A stretch of 64,000 nucleotides of DNA from CAYRYU01 sp964428355 (GTDB taxonomy: Bacteria; Muiribacteriota; Ozemobacteria; Ozemobacterales; Ozemobacteraceae), in contig CAYRYU010000027.1 in assembly GCA_964428355.1 (NCBI GenBank), positions 10,170-74,169 of the forward strand. The letters are read 5' to 3'. A model generated the notes under the pieces. That model was not told where the DNA came from. It saw only the letters and a list, made by a program, of their open reading frames with translations, and did no database searches. A program made the translations under genes and the position numbers. Positions 41,346 to 50,098 of this stretch are shown here, one piece after another; positions within the stretch are counted from its first letter, which is position 1, and each line of letters opens with the position of its first letter.

Positions 41346-43490
41346 ATGGGGTTCCCTTCAGGTGCTGAGACGGGAAAACGCCCGAAGGGCGGTTTCTCTG
41401 CGTTCCGATCGGTTCGGGGGAACGCGTTTTTCCGGGTGGGGGCCATTCTTTTGTTGCTCCTGACCGGAAGGGTCGCGGTATTCGGGGAAACCGACGAGGA
41501 GTTCAAGAAGAAGAAGTCCCAGATCTTCGTCGAGAAAGCCCTGAAGGCCGAGAAGAAGGGTAAGATCGACGAAGCTGCGGAGGCATTCGAGGATGCATAT
41601 GAGGCCTATCCTTCGAACGTCCAACCGCTGCTGCTCTGGGGGGAGGTCCTTGCCAGGGTCGGATTGTATGGAAAGGCGCACCAGGTCCTCAAAAAGGTCC
41701 CTATTGCCTCGCTGCCCCCCGGCGGCCAGTGCCGGGTCCACCTCCTGTTCGGAAAGATCGCCCTCGCCTCGGGTGCCTTTGAACCCGCCGCCAACTCCCT
41801 TCGCGATGCTCTGAAAGCGAACGGGAAGAGTCAACCCGCCCGGATCCGACTTTCGATGCTGAACCTCATCCTTGGGTTGCCCGGCAAGGCATCAGAATTG
41901 ATGGCCGACTTGCAGGGGTATGATGAAGCGGGATACCGCGACAGGGCGGTGGCCTTTCTTCTCGACATCGATCAGGGGAACTTTCTCCGGGCTTTGGAGA
42001 ACTGTTCGGGGATGGCCGAAAGTCTTGGCGAGGCGTCATTCGGGGAGGACGAACCCCCCGCATTGTTGTGGCTCTGGCAGATCGGGCCCCTGTTCTTCCT
42101 TGCCGGGCTGCCGTTGGGCCTTTCGGGCTTTTTCGGCCTGATCTATCTCGGGGCACTTCTGGGGGGGCTCGCTTTCCTAGCCCACAGGTTTTCCCCACCA
42201 GGCCCCTTCCTCTGGACCTGGGTTTTCCTCTTTTTGGGCGTGCTCCACGTGGGATCAGCCTATCTGTTCGGAATTCCTCCCGTCAGGGTGGCGGCACTCC
42301 TTGATGGCTTTTCCCTTCCCGACCCCATCTGGATTCTCCCCCGGCTGCTGTGCGGAATTCACTTCGTTTCCCTGGCACTTTTCCTCATCTTCCCCGCTTT
42401 TTTCAAGTTCCTTCCCGAAACCATGCAGCCCAGGCGGTACGAACTTTTCGGAATATGGTTCTTCACATGGTGGTTCATGTCCTTCGTTCTAGTCTTCCAA
42501 TCGAAACTTGCCTTTACTGCCCGGTGGGTCAGCCTCTTCGTGACGTTCGTCCTGACCGCGGTTTCAGCCGCCTGCATGCCTCTCGGGCGCTACCTCCTTT
42601 TCCTGACGGGGAAATCGCTGGGAGTGGGGAAGGTCGAGCTGATCGCGGCCAAGTCTTTCTCCGCGGACGGGAAGATCAGCTTCACCGACGCAAAGATCCA
42701 CGAAGCCGAAACCGTCCGCCAGCTCGATTCCGAAGCCTTTTCCGAAGTCATTTCCGGTTCCCGCAAACTGTTCTCGCGGGTGGAAAGAAAGAGCTTCCCG
42801 GCCCTGTGGGTGGCGTATCTCAAAAGCCTGCTCGAAACGGATGACATTTTCGAAGCTGAGCGTTGCATACCGGAGTTCGTGGCAGCAATGCAGAACACCT
42901 CCTACAGCGGAACCGGTCTGCTCCTCTCGGCATTCCTGAAAACCCTCCAGGGGGACAACCCCGGGGTGTTTTCCTTGATCAACTCGATTCCCGAAAGCCG
43001 TGCAAAGGCCTTTTCGGCCGAAGAAGCGGGTCTTTCACTCTGGCTGCTGGGAAGGTGCAATCGGGCGTTCAGCCAGCTGGTCCAGGCGCACATCGATTTT
43101 TCCAAGATTCTCCAGCTTTCGGTTTCCCCCCTGCTGAAAGCCAAGACGCTTCTCGAGCTCACGGAAATGGACACTTCAATGAACCGGCCCGAATGGGTGG
43201 ATAAGTGGGGCGTTCAGGCCAGGGAACTCAAGGGGGGCAGCAAGACGATGAGCTACGTCCTTTCCGTGGAAGCGACGATCTCACTTTTCCAGGGCCGAAA
43301 GGAAGATGCGTTGAAACTCGTGCAGTCCGCCTGCGGTTCATGCCCCCAGAATTCGCGCTCAGTGGGGTTGCAGGGCCAGATCCTCTGCTCTCTCGGGAAG
43401 TTCAATGAAGCCGAAGCCCTCCTCGAAAAGTTGGTTGCCGGCTCGGTCGAGGCGGAGAAGCTCATCCAGAGGATCACGTCCAAGAGCTAG
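41346..43490 (+). CDS. Polytopic membrane protein with TPR repeats on both sides
   Basis: 714 residues from ATG 41346 (GGGAGG upstream). An N-terminal helix at about 28-46 acts as signal or anchor. TPR-like repeats fill about 50-220 (IDEAAEAFEDAYEAYPSNVQPLLLWGEVL). About six membrane helices lie at 230-420 (IGPLFFLAGLPLGLSGFF and following). A second helical-repeat region covers about 440-714. There is no enzyme motif. Architecture suggests an envelope scaffold, similar in logic to the large TPR protein at 11.4 kb but unrelated in sequence by eye. Confidence 0.75.
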   Translation: MGFPSGAETGKRPKGGFSAFRSVRGNAFFRVGAILLLLLTGRVAVFGETDEEFKKKKSQIFVEKALKAEKKGKIDEAAEAFEDAYEAYPSNVQPLLLWGEVLARVGLYGKAHQVLKKVPIASLPPGGQCRVHLLFGKIALASGAFEPAANSLRDALKANGKSQPARIRLSMLNLILGLPGKASELMADLQGYDEAGYRDRAVAFLLDIDQGNFLRALENCSGMAESLGEASFGEDEPPALLWLWQIGPLFFLAGLPLGLSGFFGLIYLGALLGGLAFLAHRFSPPGPFLWTWVFLFLGVLHVGSAYLFGIPPVRVAALLDGFSLPDPIWILPRLLCGIHFVSLALFLIFPAFFKFLPETMQPRRYELFGIWFFTWWFMSFVLVFQSKLAFTARWVSLFVTFVLTAVSAACMPLGRYLLFLTGKSLGVGKVELIAAKSFSADGKISFTDAKIHEAETVRQLDSEAFSEVISGSRKLFSRVERKSFPALWVAYLKSLLETDDIFEAERCIPEFVAAMQNTSYSGTGLLLSAFLKTLQGDNPGVFSLINSIPESRAKAFSAEEAGLSLWLLGRCNRAFSQLVQAHIDFSKILQLSVSPLLKAKTLLELTEMDTSMNRPEWVDKWGVQARELKGGSKTMSYVLSVEATISLFQGRKEDALKLVQSACGSCPQNSRSVGLQGQILCSLGKFNEAEALLEKLVAGSVEAEKLIQRITSKS

Positions 43491-43622
43491 CCCCTTTCAT
43501 TCCGCCAGAACCAATCCGACAACTTGATTTTTCCCGGGGAATTTGTCACATTTTTCAGTGGGCCCCTTCTTTTCTTCCTACCCCAAATGGGCTGGAAATA
43601 CTTTCGGGCGTTGGGAGCGAAC

Positions 43623-45725
43623 GTGTCAGACGGAATCGAAGAAGCCAAACCGGGGTTTGCCGCCAAGCTCCAGAGTTTTCTGATGTTCCTTGCCTCCCTG
43701 GGTATCGGGTTCCTTGCCTATGCCGTGGCCATGAACAAGATCCCCAGGAGTTTCGTGAATTTCTACGCCTATTTCTACGTCCTTTCGATAATCGGCGTTC
43801 TCGGTTTCCTCGGGGAGAAGATCTCGATCACCCTGTTGTCCTTCCTTCTGCCCGTCGTCCTCGCCGGAAGCACCCTCACAATGAAATTCAAGCCCGATTC
43901 CTATCCCATAGAGGATTGGTGGGAGGTCTATTCCGTCATCGTACTTTTCTCCTCCGGTGTCATCGCCTTCCTTTTCTTTCGGTTCGAGCAGCTGAAGAAA
44001 GCGAAGGGTTACGGCGGCGGAGGAGGGGATGGCGGACCTCTGAAAGCCCGGGTCGACCCAACGTCGGCTGCCAAGTTCCGGGAGGAGCAGGCCCGGAAGC
44101 AGTCTGCCAAAGATCCGAAGATCGACGGTCTGAAGGGCGGGGAGGAGCGGGTAGCCAAGGCAAAGAAACCCGAGCCGGTCGCCCAGGAGGTCATCGATCC
44201 CAACGAGACTCCCGAGCAGCGCATGGAAAGAGAGATGCGCACGATCAAGGACGATTTCAGCAAGAAATCGATGAAGCTCTCGACGACCCTTCTCCGGATC
44301 AAGAATCTCGCCAAGAGTCTCGATCGTGACGAAATCTTCGCCACCGTCCTCGAGATCGTTTCGAAGGGAATGGATGCCGACCGTGTCCAACTCCTCCTGA
44401 ACAACGAAAAGGACGGAAACCTCCGGGTCGTCCGGGCTGAAGGGATGCCCTCCAAGGAGTTCAAGGAGATCGTCATTCCCCATGAGGAGACCAGCATTAT
44501 CGCCTTTCTTTGCCGCCAGGGAGGAACGGGCGGAACTGGGACGGGTGGCGCGCTCGGGGTCAAGGAATGCGACGTAGACCCGAAAACCCGTGGGCTGATC
44601 GGCCAGGGGGCTCTGAAGACCGTTATTGCCGCCCCCATCATCCAGGAGGGGAGGGTCTTCGCGATCATCAACGTCGAGAAGATGAAGAATCCGGACTACA
44701 CGAGGGACGACCAGAACCTCCTGGCAACCACCGCCGATGTGGCCGGCCTTGTCATGAAGAATGCGAAACTCTACTCGGCAACGATGGATGACCTGGTCTC
44801 GACCAAGAAACTCAGCGAGGAACAGCTGAAACAAAACGAACAGCTGAAGGGAAGCCTTTCCCGCATCGTTTCACCCCGCGTCGCGGAGATGATCATGCAG
44901 GACCCTTCCGCCCTGAAGCTCGGCGGTTCGAAGGGTGAGGTAACCTGTTTCTTCTCCGACATCCGCGGGTTCACGAAGATGTCGGAAGGAATGGATCCCA
45001 CCGCGATCGTCGAACAACTCAACGTCTATTTCACCAGGATGACCGATATCCTCATGGAATCCGATGGAACCCTCGACAAATACGTCGGGGACGAAATGAT
45101 GGCCCTCTTCGGAGCCCCCGTTGCCGCTCCCGACGATCCGATCCGGGCCGTTCTCTGCGCGGTCCGGATGATGGACGCACTTCGCGAGCTCCAAAAGGTC
45201 TGGGAGAAGGAGGCGAAGCCCGTCATCAAGATCGGAATCGGCATCAACACGGGCGAGGTCACCGCGGGATACATGGGAAGCGAAAAGCAGCTCTCCTACA
45301 CCGTCATCGGAGACAACGTCAACACCGCCTCCCGCGTAATGGGCAGCGCGAAGGGGATGGAGATCCTCATCACCCGCTCGACCTACGAACGGGTCAAGGA
45401 CTATTTCCTGATAACCCCTCTCGATGCCATCACGGTGAAGAACAAGTCGATGCCCATCGAGGTCTGGCGAGTCGAAGGGATCCGAGGGGATGTTGACCTC
45501 TCGAAGGTCGTTGCCGACACCAAAGTCCTCGGATCCATGGCCACGGTCGGGATGAAAACCGTTTCCGCAGCCGCGAAAACCATCCCCGACAACCTCCCCC
45601 CCGAGATGCAGAAGCAGAACATCCAGATCGATGGGAAGCCCAAGGTCATCGAGTGCAAGAGTTGTGGAACGGAAAACGACATGCAGACGAAGTTCTGTTC
45701 GAAATGCGGGATGCCGGTCTTCTGA
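43623..45725 (+). CDS. Membrane class III adenylate/guanylate cyclase with GAF and zinc ribbon
   Basis: About 700 residues from GTG 43623, which has GGGAG upstream; in-frame TTG 43524 and ATG 43587 are longer options without an RBS. Four hydrophobic helices (about 15-125) lead to a charged linker, a GAF domain (about 220-390, interrupted by a Gly/Thr loop GGTGGTGTGG) and a class III cyclase domain (about 435-620). Both metal-site aspartates (FSDIRGFT, near residue 446, and KYVGDEMMALFG), the Lys of KYVGD and the transition-state pair in GDNVNTASR are intact, so it should be active. The C-terminus has a zinc ribbon, CKSCGTENDMQTKFCSKCG. cAMP is the likely product. Confidence 0.93.
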   Translation: MSDGIEEAKPGFAAKLQSFLMFLASLGIGFLAYAVAMNKIPRSFVNFYAYFYVLSIIGVLGFLGEKISITLLSFLLPVVLAGSTLTMKFKPDSYPIEDWWEVYSVIVLFSSGVIAFLFFRFEQLKKAKGYGGGGGDGGPLKARVDPTSAAKFREEQARKQSAKDPKIDGLKGGEERVAKAKKPEPVAQEVIDPNETPEQRMEREMRTIKDDFSKKSMKLSTTLLRIKNLAKSLDRDEIFATVLEIVSKGMDADRVQLLLNNEKDGNLRVVRAEGMPSKEFKEIVIPHEETSIIAFLCRQGGTGGTGTGGALGVKECDVDPKTRGLIGQGALKTVIAAPIIQEGRVFAIINVEKMKNPDYTRDDQNLLATTADVAGLVMKNAKLYSATMDDLVSTKKLSEEQLKQNEQLKGSLSRIVSPRVAEMIMQDPSALKLGGSKGEVTCFFSDIRGFTKMSEGMDPTAIVEQLNVYFTRMTDILMESDGTLDKYVGDEMMALFGAPVAAPDDPIRAVLCAVRMMDALRELQKVWEKEAKPVIKIGIGINTGEVTAGYMGSEKQLSYTVIGDNVNTASRVMGSAKGMEILITRSTYERVKDYFLITPLDAITVKNKSMPIEVWRVEGIRGDVDLSKVVADTKVLGSMATVGMKTVSAAAKTIPDNLPPEMQKQNIQIDGKPKVIECKSCGTENDMQTKFCSKCGMPVF

Positions 45726-45868
45726 TTCAATATGGAAGAGGCTCCTGGAAATGCCGACGGATCGAGAGAGGAAAACGCTACCTGAGGCCCTGCCGTCTTC
45801 CGACGGGGAGGTCACCTTCGAGAAACTCTTCAGATTGGAAGAGATCCAGGTGATCCAGGACTCCTGAA

Positions 45869-45895
45869 CTCCCGGCCCCGGACTTTTTCCGGGAG
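45869..45895 (+). other. Hairpin upstream of the pel promoter
   Basis: CTCCCGG (45869-45875) pairs with CCGGGAG (45889-45895); an inner alternative is CCCGGA/TCCGGG. A T5 run lies inside the loop rather than after the stem. It may be a weak terminator for the cyclase transcript or an operator just upstream of the -10 at 45903. Confidence 0.4.
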
Positions 45896-45899
45896 GGCA

Positions 45900-45908
45900 T
45901 GGTAGAAT
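45900..45908 (+). promoter_or_regulatory. Extended -10 promoter candidate for pelDEFG
   Basis: TGG-TAGAAT (45900-45908) forms an extended -10 element; no good -35 is present. Transcription would start near 45915, with GGAGAGG of the pelD RBS at 45919. Confidence 0.45.
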
Positions 45909-45932
45909 ACCTTCACCTGGAGAGGTCGAAGG

Positions 45933-47411
45933 ATGAAGATCGGGGTTCCCTATGGGTTGAAGGAGACGATAAGGCCCATCCAACCCTGGTGGGCCTACAT
46001 CGAATCGACGATTCTTCTTGCGATCGTTGTGGGGATCAACCGGTTCGGTTTTCCCGACAAACCCGCTTTCAAGGGCCTTCCCTTCTCGCTCCTGTGGTTG
46101 CCGATTATCCTCATTTCGAGCCGGTATGGTACCGCTCCAGCCGTTTTCGTGAGCGTTATCTGCGGAGGCTACTACTTCATGTCGGTTTCCCTGGAGAACT
46201 TCTTCTACGGAAAGTTCGAGTTCGCCTTCGAGGACAAAGTCACGCTCTTCGTGTTTCTGGCCGTGGGCGTCTTCCTCGGCCAGATGTACGACCGGTTCCA
46301 TTCCCGTCTGGGGAAACTCCTTCACGAGCACCAGACCGTGAAACGCCAGCTGGAAAACCTCCGGCTGCACCTCCGGTCCCTGGAAACCGCCAACCAGAAA
46401 CTGGAAAAGCGCATCGTGAGCCGCTACACCACCCTCAACAGCTTGTACGAGATGGCAAGGTATCTCGAGAGCCTCAGCGAACAGCACCTCTTCCGGGGAA
46501 TCATCGAACTGGTGAGACGTTTCCTGCAAGCCGACAGGATCTGCGTCTACATCCTCGAGGGAGGGGAAGGCATTCGGCTTGCGGAATCGCTCGGTTATTC
46601 GGAGGCTGATTCCGGAAATCTGGTGGCGAGGGTTTCACGGAATCCCCTAATCCGGGCCGCTTTCGAGGGGGACCACGTCCTTTCCTTCCGTGACGGATTC
46701 GAGGACCAGGCCAGGAAGAAAGAGGGATTCGAGGTTCTGCTCGCCGCCCCGATCCGCCTGCTTCATTCCCGGCGCACGATCGGTGTCCTGACCGTCGATC
46801 GACTCCCTTTCCTCGCCCTCAACTCCGGCAATATCCGGATCCTTGGGATGATCGCCGATTGGGCCGCAAGGGCGTTGGAAAAATCCAAGACCTTCTCCAA
46901 CCTCAGTTCGCGGGAACCGCTTTTCGACAAGACCTCGGGAGTGTATTCACAGGCATATTTCGAGGTCCGGATCGTACAGGAAATCAGCCGCGCCATGAGA
47001 TACCGGCTGCCCCTGTCACTCCTGACACTCCGGATAAACGGGTGGGACGCGGTGAAGCCCGAGAACCAACCGGACCTGCTCGCGATCGTCGCCAGGGTGG
47101 TGGTCCATGCCAAGCGTGATCTGGACATCCCATGCCGTTATCCGATCCCGTCCGTGATCGGGATCATCCTCCCTTTGACCGACGGGGCGGGGGCGAAGAT
47201 TCTGCTCGAACGGCTCCGGACGATGCTCGAGATTCACGCTTTCCCCGAGTTTCCGCCGGACATCGATCGGGACGTGACGCTGATTCTGCACACCTTCCAC
47301 GGAGGGCAGGTCGGCCAATCGGACGGGGCGCGGCCCGAGGCCGTGGCAAGGGAGTTCCTGGAAGCGGTCGAAACCAGGATCGGGAAGGATCCAGGAATGG
47401 GGAAGCACTGA
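45933..47411 (+). CDS. pelD: PelD-like c-di-GMP receptor (membrane-GAF-degenerate GGDEF)
   Basis: 492 residues. Four membrane helices (about 23-130) lead to a coiled coil (about 135-175), a GAF domain (about 180-325) and a GGDEF-like domain (about 335-475). In Pseudomonas, PelD binds c-di-GMP through an RxxD inhibitory site and switches on Pel polysaccharide synthesis. Here the RxxD is intact as RDLD (R395, D398), and exactly five residues later the catalytic GGDEF position reads PIPSV (404-408), so it should bind but not make c-di-GMP. The assignment rests on this layout and on pelE-pelF-pelG following in order. Confidence 0.88.
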   Translation: MKIGVPYGLKETIRPIQPWWAYIESTILLAIVVGINRFGFPDKPAFKGLPFSLLWLPIILISSRYGTAPAVFVSVICGGYYFMSVSLENFFYGKFEFAFEDKVTLFVFLAVGVFLGQMYDRFHSRLGKLLHEHQTVKRQLENLRLHLRSLETANQKLEKRIVSRYTTLNSLYEMARYLESLSEQHLFRGIIELVRRFLQADRICVYILEGGEGIRLAESLGYSEADSGNLVARVSRNPLIRAAFEGDHVLSFRDGFEDQARKKEGFEVLLAAPIRLLHSRRTIGVLTVDRLPFLALNSGNIRILGMIADWAARALEKSKTFSNLSSREPLFDKTSGVYSQAYFEVRIVQEISRAMRYRLPLSLLTLRINGWDAVKPENQPDLLAIVARVVVHAKRDLDIPCRYPIPSVIGIILPLTDGAGAKILLERLRTMLEIHAFPEFPPDIDRDVTLILHTFHGGQVGQSDGARPEAVAREFLEAVETRIGKDPGMGKH

Positions 47412-47412
47412 G

Positions 47413-48555
47413 ATGGATTCCATGGAATCCTGCGCCGGAAGTGGCATTGAAGGGCGCGGGGGATGCAGTTCTTCGCCCGTTCTGGCGGTCGCTTTTCTCG
47501 GAGCGAACCTCTGTGAGGGGATCTTCCTCTGGGTGCTTCTCGTGCTTCCCGCGGCCCTGTTCCTGGGTGTTTTTCTGCATGTCCTGGGGGCCTTCCTTCT
47601 TCATGCGGGCTTGAAATGGGGCGGAGGGGGGGCAGCGCCGATGGTTGACCCCGGGCCTGGCCGTCCCGTGAGGGTGCCTGCGGCAACGCTCTGCCTTCCG
47701 ATCGCCCTTCCGCTGGGGCTCCTGGTCCCCTTTTTCGGGACTCCCGGTGTGACACTGTTGTGCCTGATCCTGCCCGAAGAACGTCCCCCCCAGTCTGCGA
47801 TGGTACAGGACTACCTCGAATACGTGAAACACCGCGGGGGGGCGACGGTTCGTTACGAACCCATCGACGTCGAGGAAGCCACTCTGGAGAGATTGAACGT
47901 TGAGCCGGTAGTGGACCTCCTCTCCGATTCCGACAAACCGCTGGTCTGGGGCTCGATCGAGATGCTCTCCAAGATCGCCGATGAGGAGGCGGTGAATCTT
48001 ATCCGAAAGACGATGGACGACCAGGACATGGACGTGAAGTTCTTTTCCTCGTGGGGCCTCGATCGCATCGAGGGCCGTTTCCTCCAGGATCTCGAAAGAC
48101 GCCGGAGGGAGCTGGGGGCAAAAGCCACCCGGGAAGGCCTTGTCGGTTTCCTGGAGGCCATGAACCGGTATCTCCGCTCAGGCCTGCTCGACAAGCCGAT
48201 GGCCGGTGCCTACTTTCGGGAAACATCCGCCTGGCTGAAGGATCTCCTCCGGCGGATGGGGGATGATCCTGAAACCGTCGCCCTCCTCGCGGTGGGAAAC
48301 CAGCTCGCGGGAAACCAGGCGGAAAGCCTGGAAGGCTTCCTGAAGCTGAAAAGCCAAAAGAAGCTCCACGCACGTTTCCTTCCCGACTGCGCCACGGCCT
48401 GCTTCGAAGCGGGGGATCTCGATTCGGTCAAGGAGTTGATCCGGGAGTTCTGTTCGGTTAAGGAAAACCAGGTTTTCCTGGAGGGCAGGGTGGGGGACCC
48501 CTCCATCCTTGCGCTCAGGGATTTCTGGCTGGGGGGCGAAAAGCGTGAGGGGTGA
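47413..48555 (+). CDS. pelE: PelE-like membrane/helical-repeat protein
   Basis: 380 residues, starting 1 base after pelD. Two to four hydrophobic helices occupy about 23-120 (LAVAFLGANLCEGIFLWVLL; LCLPIALPLGLLVPFF). The rest is cytoplasmic helical repeat: HEAT-like units about 165-230 (PLVWGSIEMLSKIADEEAVNLI) and TPR-like units about 235-375. PelE of Pseudomonas is an inner-membrane protein with TPRs that works with PelD, PelF and PelG in the synthase complex. Sequence identity is low by eye; position and topology carry the call. pelF starts inside its last codons. Confidence 0.78.
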   Translation: MDSMESCAGSGIEGRGGCSSSPVLAVAFLGANLCEGIFLWVLLVLPAALFLGVFLHVLGAFLLHAGLKWGGGGAAPMVDPGPGRPVRVPAATLCLPIALPLGLLVPFFGTPGVTLLCLILPEERPPQSAMVQDYLEYVKHRGGATVRYEPIDVEEATLERLNVEPVVDLLSDSDKPLVWGSIEMLSKIADEEAVNLIRKTMDDQDMDVKFFSSWGLDRIEGRFLQDLERRRRELGAKATREGLVGFLEAMNRYLRSGLLDKPMAGAYFRETSAWLKDLLRRMGDDPETVALLAVGNQLAGNQAESLEGFLKLKSQKKLHARFLPDCATACFEAGDLDSVKELIREFCSVKENQVFLEGRVGDPSILALRDFWLGGEKREG

Positions 48556-50092
48556 ACGCTCCCTGCTCCCCGAGGTCGATGTGGAGCTCGTTATCGAAGG
48601 AAGCTACCCATACATCGCGGGGGGCGTTTCCTCGTGGATACAGAGGCTGGTCATGTCCATGCCCGACCTGACTTTCGGGATCACCCACATCGCCGCGCGT
48701 CGGAAGACGATGCGGAAGATGAAATACACCCTTCCCGGAAATGTGTTGTTTCTTCAGAACCTGTACCTGTTCGATCCGGTTTTCATACCCGAGGATCCGG
48801 AACCAATTCCCAAGGAAGCGTTGTTCCGGGAGCTCATGTTGTTCCACGACGAGTTCAAGACGATGCCCATCACTTCTTTTTCCGGACTTCTTCGAAGGAT
48901 GACCGACGGCGACGTCGTCCGGCGTTTCGCCCCGCTCTTTTCAAGCAGGGAGTCGTTCTCGCTCGTTCTCTCGCTTTATCAGAAGCATGCATCGAAAAGC
49001 TCGTTTCTGGATTTCTTCTGGACCTGGAGACTGATGCACCTTCCCATGTTCCAGATCCTTCAAGCCCGGCGGGTCAAGGCCCGGGTCTGCCATGCTGTTT
49101 CCACCGGCTTCGCGGGCTTGCTCGGGACGGTGCGGAAATGCGCCCAGGAGATTCCGTTCCTGTTGACCGAGCACGGAATCTACACGCGGGAGAGGACCAT
49201 CGAAATCACCCACGCCGACTGGATCTATTCGGAAGAGCAGCCCGAACACCAGGTCCGGCGGACCCAGGGAACCTTCAAACGTCTTTGGATGAGCTATTTC
49301 CAGGTTCTCGGGGCATGGGCCTATGAGGCCAGCGAACTCGTGATTACCCTGAACCAGGGAAACCGGGATGCCCAGATCGCGCTGGGAGCGGATCCCCGGA
49401 AGATCGAGGTCATCCCGAACGGGATCTCCCTGGAAACCTTCCGGGACCTTCGTCCCCCGGATCCACCCCACCCCGAGGCGTTCCGCGTGGGGTTCATCGG
49501 CCGGGTCGTCATGATCAAGGATGTCAGGACCTTTCTCCGGGCCGCGAAGATCGTCCTGCTGAGCCATCCCAGGGTGAGCTTCAGCGTGATCGGGCCCCTG
49601 GACGAAGAGCCGGAGTATGCCGGAGAGATGTTCCGTCTCGTTCAGGAGTTGCAGATCGGGGAAAGCCTCAGATTCCTGGGAAAACAGAACGTGACCAAGT
49701 TCTTCCCGAAACTGGATGTCGTGGTCCTGACCTCCATTTCCGAGGCGCAGCCTCTGACGATACTCGAAGCCATGGGAGCGGGAATACCCTGCGTCGCGAC
49801 GGACGTCGGTTCCTGCCGCGAACTTCTCCAGGGAAGGACCCCCGAGGACCAGGCACTGGGAGAGAGCGGAATCGTGACATCGCTCCGGTCCCCCGCCCAG
49901 ACGGCCCAGGGAATCATCGACGTATGTGGGAATCCCGACCGGTTCGCCCGGATGGTTGAAACTGGAAAGCGCCGGGTGGAGAGGTTCTACCAGGAAAAGC
50001 AGATCTTCGGCAGGTATCGGGATCTCTACCGGGAGATGAGGGGAAAGGCCCCCTCCTGGTTCGTCGGCGGGACACCGGGGAAAGTGGAGTAG
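48545..50092 (+). CDS. pelF: Pel polysaccharide glycosyltransferase PelF
   Basis: 515 residues from GTG 48545, overlapping the pelE stop by 11 bases; Pseudomonas PelF is about 507. PelF is a cytosolic GT4-type (GT-B fold) enzyme that uses UDP-sugars to build the Pel chain. Hallmarks: an N-terminal EGSYPYIAGGVSSWIQRLV, a LLTEHGIYTRERTIEI block, GFIGRVVMIKDVRTFLRAAK opening the second Rossmann half, and the donor-site EX7E motif as SEAQPLTILEAMGAGIPCV. No signal or membrane helix. This is the most secure gene of the pel block. Confidence 0.95.
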   Translation: MRGERSLLPEVDVELVIEGSYPYIAGGVSSWIQRLVMSMPDLTFGITHIAARRKTMRKMKYTLPGNVLFLQNLYLFDPVFIPEDPEPIPKEALFRELMLFHDEFKTMPITSFSGLLRRMTDGDVVRRFAPLFSSRESFSLVLSLYQKHASKSSFLDFFWTWRLMHLPMFQILQARRVKARVCHAVSTGFAGLLGTVRKCAQEIPFLLTEHGIYTRERTIEITHADWIYSEEQPEHQVRRTQGTFKRLWMSYFQVLGAWAYEASELVITLNQGNRDAQIALGADPRKIEVIPNGISLETFRDLRPPDPPHPEAFRVGFIGRVVMIKDVRTFLRAAKIVLLSHPRVSFSVIGPLDEEPEYAGEMFRLVQELQIGESLRFLGKQNVTKFFPKLDVVVLTSISEAQPLTILEAMGAGIPCVATDVGSCRELLQGRTPEDQALGESGIVTSLRSPAQTAQGIIDVCGNPDRFARMVETGKRRVERFYQEKQIFGRYRDLYREMRGKAPSWFVGGTPGKVE

Positions 50093-50098
50093 GGCAGG

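Noticed and set aside
43524..43622. Longer cyclase start at TTG 43524 or ATG 43587
   Set aside because: Neither has a Shine-Dalgarno; GTG 43623 has GGGAG five bases upstream and keeps all membrane helices.
45751..45867. 38-residue frame between the cyclase and pelD
   Set aside because: Poor RBS spacing and no recognisable product; too short to support.
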